Part shown: one piece after another, positions 53,266 to 61,308 of the stretch
How positions within the stretch are numbered: position 1 is the stretch's first letter
Layout: every line of letters begins with the position of its first letter
NCBI GenBank assembly: GCA_016182785.1
Contig: JACPFU010000006.1
Location: forward strand, 1-64,000
Reading direction: 5' to 3'
Length of the DNA stretch: 64,000 nucleotides
DNA from: Lysobacterales bacterium
GTDB lineage: Bacteria; Pseudomonadota; Gammaproteobacteria; Xanthomonadales; Ahniellaceae
The notes under the pieces: generated by a model
What the model was told of the DNA's origin: nothing
Databases searched by the model: none
Seen by the model: the letters and a program-made list of their open reading frames with translations, nothing else
Made by a program: the position numbers and the translations under genes

Positions 53266-54009
53266 ATGTCGGAAGCGACGCAGGCTGCGCCAACGCGCGG
53301 CAAATCGAAGGTGTATCCGGATGCCGCCACCGCACTGCGCGATCTGGTGGCGGACGGTCAGACGCTCGCGGTCGGCGGCTTCGGCCTGTGCGGCATCCCC
53401 GAGGCACTGATCGCTGCCCTGCGCGATACCGGCGTCAAGGGCCTGACCGCGATCTCGAACAACGCTGGCGTCGATGGCTTCGGGCTCGGGCAACTGCTCA
53501 GCACGCGGCAGATCCGCAAGATGATTTCGTCCTACGTCGGCGAGAACAAGGAGTTCGAGCGCCAGTACCTCTCCGGCGAACTCGAACTCGAGTTCAACCC
53601 GCAAGGCACGCTGGCCGAACGCCTGCGCGCCGGCGGCGCCGGCATCCCGGCCTTCTTCACCCGCACCGGCTACGGCACCATCGTTGCCGACGGCAAGGAA
53701 ACGCGGCAGTTCCCGGACGGTCACTGGTACGTGCTCGAAACCGCGCTCAAGGCCGATGTCTCGCTGGTCAAGGCCTGGAAGGCCGACCGCTGCGGCAACC
53801 TGGTGTTCCGCAAGACCGCGCGCAACTTCAACCCGGCCTGCGCGATGGCGGGAAGGGTTTGCGTCGCCGAGGTCGAGCAGATCGTCGAAACCGGCGCGAT
53901 CGACCCCGACCACGTCCACCTGCCCGGTATCTACGTCGATCGCATCGTGCTGAATGCGACGCCGGAGAAGCGCATCGAGCAGCGCACCGTGCGACAAGGA
54001 GACAAGTGA
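53266..54009 (+). CDS. scoA: Succinyl-CoA:3-ketoacid CoA-transferase, subunit A
   Basis: 247 residues. The glycine-rich CoA-site block [14 protein letters not shown], then [30 protein letters not shown] and [16 protein letters not shown] are those of the alpha subunit. An N-terminal extension of about 12 residues precedes the usual start. With subunit B it moves CoA between succinyl-CoA and acetoacetate. The stop overlaps the scoB start (TGATG). Confidence 0.95.
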   Translation: MSEATQAAPTRGKSKVYPDAATALRDLVADGQTLAVGGFGLCGIPEALIAALRDTGVKGLTAISNNAGVDGFGLGQLLSTRQIRKMISSYVGENKEFERQYLSGELELEFNPQGTLAERLRAGGAGIPAFFTRTGYGTIVADGKETRQFPDGHWYVLETALKADVSLVKAWKADRCGNLVFRKTARNFNPACAMAGRVCVAEVEQIVETGAIDPDHVHLPGIYVDRIVLNATPEKRIEQRTVRQGDK

Positions 54010-54635
54010 TGCCCTGGACCCGCGATGAAATGGCGCAGCGCGCCGCGAAGGAACTGTCCGACGGTGCGTATGTGAACCTCGGCATCGGCCTGCCGACGCT
54101 GGTCGCGAACTTCATTCCCGAGGGCATGGATGTGTGGCTGCAGAGCGAGAACGGGCTGCTCGGCATCGGCCCGTTCCCGACCGAGGCGGAAGTCGATGCC
54201 GACCTGATCAACGCCGGCAAGCAGACCGTCACCGCGCGCGAAGGCGCGAGCTACTTCGGCAGCCATGACTCGTTCGCGATGATCCGCGGCGGCCACATCG
54301 ATCTCGCCATCCTCGGCGCGATGCAGGTGACGCATCAGGGCGACCTCGCCAACTGGATGGTTCCGGGCAAGATGGTCAAGGGCATGGGCGGCGCGATGGA
54401 CCTGGTCGCCGGCGTGAACCGCGTCGTGGTGCTGATGGAACACACCGCCAAGGGCGGCGAGCACAAGATCCTGCCGCAATGCACGCTGCCGCTGACCGGC
54501 GTCGGCGTGGTCAATCGCATCATCACCGAACTCGCGGTGATGGACGTGACCCCACAGGGCCTGAAGCTGGTCGAGACCGCGCCCGGCGTCAGCATCGAGG
54601 AATTGCGCGGGAAGACCGGCGTTCCGCTGCTCTGA
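54009..54635 (+). CDS. scoB: Succinyl-CoA:3-ketoacid CoA-transferase, subunit B
   Basis: 208 residues. The catalytic Glu47 lies in QSENGLLG, preceded by [29 protein letters not shown] and [14 protein letters not shown] are further family blocks. It carries the covalent CoA intermediate. Translationally coupled to scoA. Confidence 0.95.
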   Translation: MPWTRDEMAQRAAKELSDGAYVNLGIGLPTLVANFIPEGMDVWLQSENGLLGIGPFPTEAEVDADLINAGKQTVTAREGASYFGSHDSFAMIRGGHIDLAILGAMQVTHQGDLANWMVPGKMVKGMGGAMDLVAGVNRVVVLMEHTAKGGEHKILPQCTLPLTGVGVVNRIITELAVMDVTPQGLKLVETAPGVSIEELRGKTGVPLL

Positions 54636-54678
54636 TCCTCCGCTAGGCTACGGCTTCCGACCGAAAGGAGCCCGCGCC

Positions 54679-56346
54679 ATGAACCTGCGCATCGCCGGCA
54701 CTGCCGCCGCTGTCCTTGCCACGTTGTTCAGTGGTGGCGTCAGCGCCGAGCCGACCCATTACATCGTGTTCGCCGGCGAGCCGGGACAACCCGCGCAACC
54801 GGTGTTCTACGCGCGCGTCGAGCGTGCCGCCGACGCCGCGCCGGAACCAAGCGACGATGCCACCGATCCGAGTTACCGCCCGCTGCGTGCCGGCGTCGCC
54901 GGTGCGAAGCGCCAGGTCGAACGCCCGCTGCTGCGTGCCGAGTTCGCGCGCGATCCCGAGCACGGCGATCTGCACCTCGACATGCGGCCGCTTCCGGCGC
55001 CGGCCGAGAACAGTTTTCTGCTGCGCGTGCCGGTGGCAGCGGCCGATGCGATCGAATTGAACGATGGCCGCGTGTTCGATCTCGAAGCGCTCGCACGCGA
55101 TGCGGCGCGACTGCCGCTCGCCGGCATCGAGGCGCAGGTCGCCCTGCAACGCGCACCGGACTCGGGACCTCCGGCCAACCGCGTCGACATCCTGGTGCTC
55201 GGCGATGGCTACACCGCGGCACAGACCGCGACCTTCGCGACCCACGCCCAGAACCTCTACGACGCGATGTTCAATGTCAGTCCGTACGAGGACTACGCCA
55301 ACCTGGTGAACTGGACCACCGGCTTCGTGACCTCGAACCAGTCCGGCGCCGACCATCCGCCCTACCAGGCCGGATGCGGCACCCTCGCCTGCTGCGCCGA
55401 CAGCAGCGCCAGTTCCGATCCCTTCGCCGGACAGTTCAGCGACACCGCGCTCGACGCGCGCTTTTGCACCAGCAACATCCACCGCCTGCTGACGACCAGT
55501 TCCAGCAAGACCATGGCGGCGGCCGCTGCGTACGCGAACTGGGACCACATCCTGGTGACCGTGAACGACACCGTGTACGGCGGCGCCGGCGGCAGCTATG
55601 CGGTGACTTCGGCGAATGCGTCGGGGCCACTGGTGGTGATCCACGAGTACGGCCACAGTTTCAGCAAACTCGCCGACGAGTACACCTCGGCCTACCCCGG
55701 CTTCCCGGCCTGCAGCGACATCACCTCGCCCCCCTGCGAAGCCAATGTCACCAACCAGACCACACCGGCGCTGATCAAGTGGGCGCCTCTGCTGACCCCG
55801 GCGATTCCCATTCCGACGCCGCCGGGAACACCTGGCACCGGCCTGTTCGAGGGCGCGCGCTATCTGACCACCGGCATGTACCGGCCGACTTCCTCTACCT
55901 GCCTGATGCGCTCGCTCGGCAGCACCTTCTGTTCGGTCTGCGCTGCCGCCTACGTCAAACGTCTCTACAGCGGCGGCTTCGGCGTGCCATCGGCCGGCAT
56001 CGACCTGATCGAACCCGGCACCGAATCGCCACCAGCGACCGCGCCGGTGGCCTACACCGCCGGCGACAACCTCACCGTTGGCGCGACGGTGCTGGTCCCG
56101 ACGCTCGGCTCGGTGTCGCGGCAATGGCTGCTCGACGGCATCGAGATCCCGGGCGCCACCGGCAGCAGCCACGTGTTCAACCAGGCCAGCACCACGCCCG
56201 CCACACGCACGCTGCAACTTCGCGTCACCGACAGCACCGGCACCCTGCCGACCGCGATGGCCGGCGGCGTGCTCGAACACACGCGCTCGTGGACGATCAA
56301 CGTCTCGCCTTCGATCGGGCTGATCTTCGCCAACGGCTTCGAGTAG
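54679..56346 (+). CDS. Secreted M64-type metallopeptidase with GFE tag
   Basis: 555 residues from ATG 54679 with GAAAGGAG upstream. Signal peptide about 1-23 ([11 protein letters not shown]). Propeptide-like region about 24-165. The peptidase part starts [14 protein letters not shown] and has [14 protein letters not shown] (zinc His322 and His326, catalytic Glu323). This matches the H-E-x-x-H...D-E-Y pattern of the IgA-peptidase M64 family. Six or more cysteines ([21 protein letters not shown]) suggest disulfides. A small beta domain (about 450-545) precedes the tag IFANGFE. It is the only tagged protein here with a clear enzyme active site, so it is a handle for following tag fate. Target protein unknown. 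Confidence 0.87.
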   Translation: MNLRIAGTAAAVLATLFSGGVSAEPTHYIVFAGEPGQPAQPVFYARVERAADAAPEPSDDATDPSYRPLRAGVAGAKRQVERPLLRAEFARDPEHGDLHLDMRPLPAPAENSFLLRVPVAAADAIELNDGRVFDLEALARDAARLPLAGIEAQVALQRAPDSGPPANRVDILVLGDGYTAAQTATFATHAQNLYDAMFNVSPYEDYANLVNWTTGFVTSNQSGADHPPYQAGCGTLACCADSSASSDPFAGQFSDTALDARFCTSNIHRLLTTSSSKTMAAAAAYANWDHILVTVNDTVYGGAGGSYAVTSANASGPLVVIHEYGHSFSKLADEYTSAYPGFPACSDITSPPCEANVTNQTTPALIKWAPLLTPAIPIPTPPGTPGTGLFEGARYLTTGMYRPTSSTCLMRSLGSTFCSVCAAAYVKRLYSGGFGVPSAGIDLIEPGTESPPATAPVAYTAGDNLTVGATVLVPTLGSVSRQWLLDGIEIPGATGSSHVFNQASTTPATRTLQLRVTDSTGTLPTAMAGGVLEHTRSWTINVSPSIGLIFANGFE

Positions 56347-56482
56347 GACCGACGCTACCGCCTCGACACCGCGCCACGCACTTCGCGACGTTCAGCGCCG
56401 GATGCTGCAGCCAGAACCGGTTGCTGCTATCGTGCCGGCCCATTTTTTATCCCTCCATCCGAATCAAAGGATATTTGCCTCG

Positions 56483-57697
56483 ATGAGCAGCTATCTCTTC
56501 ACCTCCGAATCCGTTTCCGAAGGCCATCCGGACAAGATCGCCGACCAGATTTCCGACGCGGTGCTGGACGCGATCCTGGCGCAGGACAAGCGCGCCCGTG
56601 TTGCCTGCGAAACGATGGTGAAGACCGGCGCCGCGATCGTCGCCGGCGAGATCACCACCGACGCCTGGGTCGACATCGAAGCGCTGGCGCGCAAGGTCAT
56701 CAACGACATCGGCTACAACACCTCGAAGGTCGGCTTCGACGGCCACACCTGCGCGATCATCAACATGATCGGCAAGCAGTCGCCCGACATCAACCAGGGC
56801 GTCGACCGCAAGAAGCCGGAAGAACAGGGCGCGGGCGACCAGGGCCTGATGTTCGGCTACGCCTGCAACGAGGCCCCGGAATACATGCCGGCGCCGATCT
56901 ACTACTCGCACCGTCTGGTCGAGCAGCAGGCGAAAGTGCGCAAGAAGAAGAACTCGCCGCTGCCGTGGCTGCGCCCGGATGCGAAGTCGCAGGTCACGCT
57001 GCGCTATGACGGCAACAAGATCGCCGGCATCGACGCCGTCGTGCTCTCCACGCAGCACGATGAGGACGTCAAGCAGAAGCACCTGGTCGAAGCGGTGATG
57101 GAAGAGATCATCAAACCGGTGCTGCCGGGCAAGCTGATCGACAAGAAGACCAAGTTCCACATCAACCCGACCGGCAAGTTCGTGATCGGCGGCCCGGTCG
57201 GCGACTGCGGCCTGACCGGCCGCAAGATCATCGTCGACAGCTACGGCGGCATGGCCCGCCACGGCGGCGGCGCGTTCTCGGGCAAGGATCCGTCGAAGGT
57301 CGACCGCTCGGCGGCCTATGCCGCACGCTACGTCGCGAAGAACCTGGTCGCCGCCGGCCTCGCCGACAAGTGCGAAGTGCAGGTCAGCTACGCGATCGGC
57401 GTGGCCGAACCGACCTCGATCTCGGTCACGACGTTTGGCACCGGCAAGATCAGCGACGACAAGATCGAGAAGCTGATCCGCGCGCATTTCGACCTGCGCC
57501 CGTACGGCATCATCCAGATGCTGGATCTGATCCACCCGGTCTACCAGGCCACCGCGAGCTACGGCCACTTCGGCCGCAAGCCCTACGAGCACGAGTACAC
57601 CGACAAGAACGGCAAGAAGGTCAAGGCCACCGCGTTCTCGTGGGAGAAGACCGACCGCGCCGAAGCCCTGCGCAAGGCCGCCGGCCTCAAGGCCTGA
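56483..57697 (+). CDS. metK: S-adenosylmethionine synthetase
   Basis: 404 residues from ATG 56483. Blocks: [21 protein letters not shown] (ATP/methionine site), [10 protein letters not shown], the hexapeptide-like [22 protein letters not shown] and a C-terminal SYGHFGR. It makes SAM from methionine and ATP; queA in this window uses SAM. The length and inserts resemble the Xanthomonadales form. I see no SAM riboswitch in the 136-nt leader. Confidence 0.97.
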   Translation: MSSYLFTSESVSEGHPDKIADQISDAVLDAILAQDKRARVACETMVKTGAAIVAGEITTDAWVDIEALARKVINDIGYNTSKVGFDGHTCAIINMIGKQSPDINQGVDRKKPEEQGAGDQGLMFGYACNEAPEYMPAPIYYSHRLVEQQAKVRKKKNSPLPWLRPDAKSQVTLRYDGNKIAGIDAVVLSTQHDEDVKQKHLVEAVMEEIIKPVLPGKLIDKKTKFHINPTGKFVIGGPVGDCGLTGRKIIVDSYGGMARHGGGAFSGKDPSKVDRSAAYAARYVAKNLVAAGLADKCEVQVSYAIGVAEPTSISVTTFGTGKISDDKIEKLIRAHFDLRPYGIIQMLDLIHPVYQATASYGHFGRKPYEHEYTDKNGKKVKATAFSWEKTDRAEALRKAAGLKA

Positions 57698-57725
57698 AAA
57701 CCCCCGGTGGAAGCGGCTGTCAGTC

Positions 57726-57806
57726 ATCGCGGCTTGGAAGCCGCTCCCACTGTCGCCCTTCAAGCGTTGTTCGGAGAAATAGTGGGAGCGGCTTCCAAGC
57801 CGCGAT
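57726..57806. repeat. REP-like long palindrome
   Basis: Perfect 26-bp inverted repeat (starts ATCGCGGCTTGGAAGC, right arm starts AGTGGGAGCGGC) with a 29-nt loop. It belongs to the common GTGGGAGCGGCTTCCAAGCCGCGA family of dispersed palindromes. A different family from the palindrome at 47052. Confidence 0.9.
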
Positions 57807-57818
57807 TGCCTGCAACAG

Positions 57819-57845
57819 ACGGCCCGCGCGAGCGGGCCGTTCTGG
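57819..57845 (+). terminator. Terminator-like hairpin between metK and the next gene
   Basis: Perfect 9-bp stem ACGGCCCGC / GCGGGCCGT with a GCGA loop, followed by TCTGGT. The U-run is weak. Confidence 0.65.
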
Positions 57846-57894
57846 TATTGAAGAGCCCACCGCACGGCGCGACCACAGACAAGGAAATCCGTCG

Positions 57895-60800
57895 ATGAAG
57901 CGCGTCCTGCTCGCCACCCTGCTCGCCCTTGCCACCAACGCGGGCAGCGCGCAGACCTTCGATCGGCCGCATCACGCGTCGGCGTCCTCCACCAGCGACA
58001 ACCAAGGCAGCGAGGCCGGTGCCACCACGCCCTACCTGCAGCAGCACTGGAGCGTCGCGGGCGAAGCCTCGACCGGCGGCGGGCTCCTGCCCCAGTGGGT
58101 GGACGTGACCGCTGACGGATTCGCCGTGGGCTTCATCGACTACCTCAACTACAACTCGATTCGGGTGAGCACCGACGCTGATCTCTCGGTCGTCGCCACC
58201 TCGCAGCCGCCCAGCGGGGACGCGCCGACCTGTCGAACGGAGATCGATGCGGAGCCGCTGCCCGGACCCATTCCGGGCGCCAGCAATCAGGTGTTGTGCC
58301 GGAACATCAGCAGCGATTCGAATGGCACCAGCTTCTTCGTCGAAGGCGATCTGGACGAAATCGTCGGCCAATCCCTGGATGGGTGGCGCCACGTGCGCGC
58401 ACTCGGCTTCGATGCGCGCCCCTGGGTCGCCGTGTCCGCAGCGCGAAGTGCGGGCGGAGCCGTGTTCGCCGTTCCCGCGGATGCGGGCGAACTGCGGCTG
58501 CTCGGCGTCGATGCGCGCTTGCGCGTGTTGTGGCAGCGCGACCTCGGCGAATTCCCGGACGGCGCCGTTGTCCGGCTGGCCCAGCAGGGCCCGGACATCG
58601 TGCTGCTGCGCCAGATCGACGCGCAACTGCTGATCGACGGCGTGGCGCAAGACGACGGCGCACTGACACCAAAAGCCAGCCTGACACTGGCGCCCGACCG
58701 CAGGCTCGAGAGAGCAACGCTGGATGCATCGGGCAATGTGTTCGTTCGGTTGACCAACACCGGAATCGGTGAGGGCCCGAGCGAATTGCTGCGCGTCGAC
58801 GCCACCGGATCGATCAGCCTGCGCGCGGAGATGTACTGCGACATGGGCCTGACCAGCGACCAGCCGATCGCGTCGCCACTGTGCGAGCCCGTCAGCCGCG
58901 GACCATTCACGCACTGGCTTGCTTACGATGCGGGCATCACGAGGCTGTACAAGGCCGCCGGAAGCGACGACGCCATCGAGCGCTGGGCGTCCGGCGACTT
59001 CGTGAGGTCGATGGCCTTGTCCGACAACGGCTCCAGCCTGCTCCTGGTCGAAGACGGCAGCGGTGGTCTCGCCAGCACACAACGCCTGGTCCTGGTCGAA
59101 GCGACACCCGATCAAGTCCACGACCCGGCCTCCGTCACTCCGCTCCCCGAATCCGCCAATGCGCCAACGCCGGTCCTGCTCGACGACGGCCTGCTGGTCG
59201 AGGACCTGCAGGATCAGACCGGCGTGCTGTTGCGGCGCTTCGATGCGGACGGACAACTGCTGTGGCGTCAACCGCTGGGCGCGAATCGCAAGCTCGGTGA
59301 CGTCAGCGGCACACAGGCCTGCGTGTCGAACGGCCACTGGACCCCGCTCGGCACACCCGTGCAAGCGACCGTCGAATGCTATCGACTGGACAACGGCGCG
59401 CCGACTCTCGGCGCGGTCATCGCGGACGTGCAACTCAGCTCCGAAGACCTGCTGGCGACCGAACAACCGGGACGGGCGCTGACGCTGGTGAGGCCGAACG
59501 GCGGCGCCAGCGGCATCCGGCTGGTGGAACTGCGCGCGGACACCGCTCCGCGCACGCTGGCCGAAGGCTATCGTTCGCCGTTGGCGGTACTCGACCACCA
59601 TGACCAACTGGTGGTGTTCGACCGCCGTCAGGGTGAACCGATACGGCTCGACCGCTTCGATGCGGACGGCAACAACGTCGCCAGCCTCAGCTTGCCGGCA
59701 GCGGTGGTCAGCCTGCACAGCGCGATGTTCGACCCGCTCGATCGACTGTGGATCAGCTTCACGGGAAGCGAACCACAGTCCACGCTGCTGGCACGAATCA
59801 ACGCCCAAGGCGCCTTCGCCGATGGCGCACCAGCGCAAGTCTTCGGCCAGCGGATCATGGACATCGCCACGTCCGGCGATGGCGTCATCGTGCGCATGAA
59901 TCGCAGTGAGTACCCGGTTCCAAGCGACATGCCCAACTCCGCACTGCAGTCCATCGATACCCAGGGACGGCTGCGCTGGCAATACGCCACGGGACCCGCG
60001 ATGTCGACCCTGCTCGATACGCGCGTCGAAGCCGACCGCATCCGTGCGCTCGAGTTCGTTCACTTCGCAGCGCAGCAATGGCGCCTGATCGAGTTCGACC
60101 CATCCAGCGGCAACGTTCGCAACGCATGGGCGCTGCCTGGGCCGGACGAAATCAATGACGGAATGACGCAAGCGCAGCTGCGCGATGCCGATACCGCCGT
60201 GTTCGCAGGCCGCACTGCGGATCAACGCGTACTGGTCGGAGATATTGGCCTGGCCGCATCGGCCGCGATCGCCGAAGCCGCTCCCGCCCTCACGGGCGTG
60301 TGGATGATCCCGGGCCTGGGTGGCCAAGGTTTCGTGTTCGAGCACAACGCCGCTGCCGGCGTGCTCTCGGCGGCGTGGTACTCGCACGATGGTGCCGAAG
60401 CCTGTTGCGACTACGCGCATTCGGCCCTGCGCTGGAATACGCTCGCCGGCCAGATCGTCCAAGGCGACAGCATGACCCAGACACTCTCGATCTACGAGAA
60501 CCACGGTGGGGTCTTCGATGACGCCCCTGCCACCACGGCGATCGCCGTTGGCCAGGCCATGGTCAGCATGGTCGATTGCGACCACGCGACGCTCAGCTAC
60601 CGCTTCGACGACGGGCGCGTGGTGCCGCGCACGGTCGCGCTGCTGCGTGCTTCACCGCGCACCAGCACCTGCAGCCTGCGCATTCCCGGCACGCCGGGCA
60701 CCACAACGACGCCACCCGCCTACACCCCGACGTCCGATCTCGGCGGTGTGTGGTTCGAGCCACGCACCTCGGGCCAGGGCCTGCACATCGCGATCTATCC

Positions 60801-61146
60801 ACCCGGCAGCGCGGGCGCGACCGAAACCGTCGGGCTCGGCTGGTTCACCTACGACCCGGCCGGCGCGGCCGACGAGAGCACGCAGCAGCATTGGTTCACC
60901 GCCTCCGGCAGCTTCGACGACGCCAGCGAGCAGCGCGCCGCACTGACGATCTACCGCACCACCGGCGGCGATCGCGACACGACCGCGACGCAGAACACGC
61001 ACCGCGTCGGCGAAGCCACGCTGGAACGCATCGACTGCGACTCGGCAACGCTCAGCTACCGCTTCGACGACACCCTCATCGCCAACAGCTTCGCGCTGGG
61101 CACCCGCGCCATCCCGCTGCAACGGCTCGGCGGCTGTCGCCCCTGA
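57895..61146 (+). CDS. Large secreted beta-propeller protein with two C-terminal GQG modules
   Basis: 1083 residues from ATG 57895 (AAGGAAA site). Signal peptide about 1-19 (ending GSAQ). A long propeller-like body (about 40-790) has repeats of the form R-R-F-D-A-D-G-x-x-L-W-R and RINAQGAF/DTQGRLRWQYA. Two modules of about 130 residues (about 800-935 and 945-1080) each have G-V-W-x-x-P-x-x-x-G-Q-G, W-Y/W-F-T-Y, an L-S-I/L-T-I-Y strand, and a final DC(D)xATLSYRFDD. The modules occur in secreted proteins of Xanthomonadales; I know no function. No GFE tag; it ends RLGGCRP. A paralogue follows in tandem. Confidence 0.8.
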   Translation: MKRVLLATLLALATNAGSAQTFDRPHHASASSTSDNQGSEAGATTPYLQQHWSVAGEASTGGGLLPQWVDVTADGFAVGFIDYLNYNSIRVSTDADLSVVATSQPPSGDAPTCRTEIDAEPLPGPIPGASNQVLCRNISSDSNGTSFFVEGDLDEIVGQSLDGWRHVRALGFDARPWVAVSAARSAGGAVFAVPADAGELRLLGVDARLRVLWQRDLGEFPDGAVVRLAQQGPDIVLLRQIDAQLLIDGVAQDDGALTPKASLTLAPDRRLERATLDASGNVFVRLTNTGIGEGPSELLRVDATGSISLRAEMYCDMGLTSDQPIASPLCEPVSRGPFTHWLAYDAGITRLYKAAGSDDAIERWASGDFVRSMALSDNGSSLLLVEDGSGGLASTQRLVLVEATPDQVHDPASVTPLPESANAPTPVLLDDGLLVEDLQDQTGVLLRRFDADGQLLWRQPLGANRKLGDVSGTQACVSNGHWTPLGTPVQATVECYRLDNGAPTLGAVIADVQLSSEDLLATEQPGRALTLVRPNGGASGIRLVELRADTAPRTLAEGYRSPLAVLDHHDQLVVFDRRQGEPIRLDRFDADGNNVASLSLPAAVVSLHSAMFDPLDRLWISFTGSEPQSTLLARINAQGAFADGAPAQVFGQRIMDIATSGDGVIVRMNRSEYPVPSDMPNSALQSIDTQGRLRWQYATGPAMSTLLDTRVEADRIRALEFVHFAAQQWRLIEFDPSSGNVRNAWALPGPDEINDGMTQAQLRDADTAVFAGRTADQRVLVGDIGLAASAAIAEAAPALTGVWMIPGLGGQGFVFEHNAAAGVLSAAWYSHDGAEACCDYAHSALRWNTLAGQIVQGDSMTQTLSIYENHGGVFDDAPATTAIAVGQAMVSMVDCDHATLSYRFDDGRVVPRTVALLRASPRTSTCSLRIPGTPGTTTTPPAYTPTSDLGGVWFEPRTSGQGLHIAIYPPGSAGATETVGLGWFTYDPAGAADESTQQHWFTASGSFDDASEQRAALTIYRTTGGDRDTTATQNTHRVGEATLERIDCDSATLSYRFDDTLIANSFALGTRAIPLQRLGGCRP

Positions 61147-61308
61147 GCGGGGGATGCTTTCGGCTCGCCAGTCTCGGTCCGGAATCGCGTGCATCCGATC
61201 CGCCCGTGACTGCCGCGGCCGTCGCGCGCCCATTGCACCGCCAGCTGCTGGGGGAACGCGTCTGCAACCCCGTCGTGAAAAACACTCCACCACGAGCTCC
61301 GCATCCAG

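Noticed and set aside
56347-56482. SAM riboswitch in the metK leader
   Set aside because: No pairing pattern of the SAM-I, SAM-II or SAH classes could be recognised in the 136 nt.
57760-60585. 941-codon open frame on the minus strand opposite the propeller gene
   Set aside because: Same reason; the plus strand has a signal peptide, repeat structure and a paralogue downstream.
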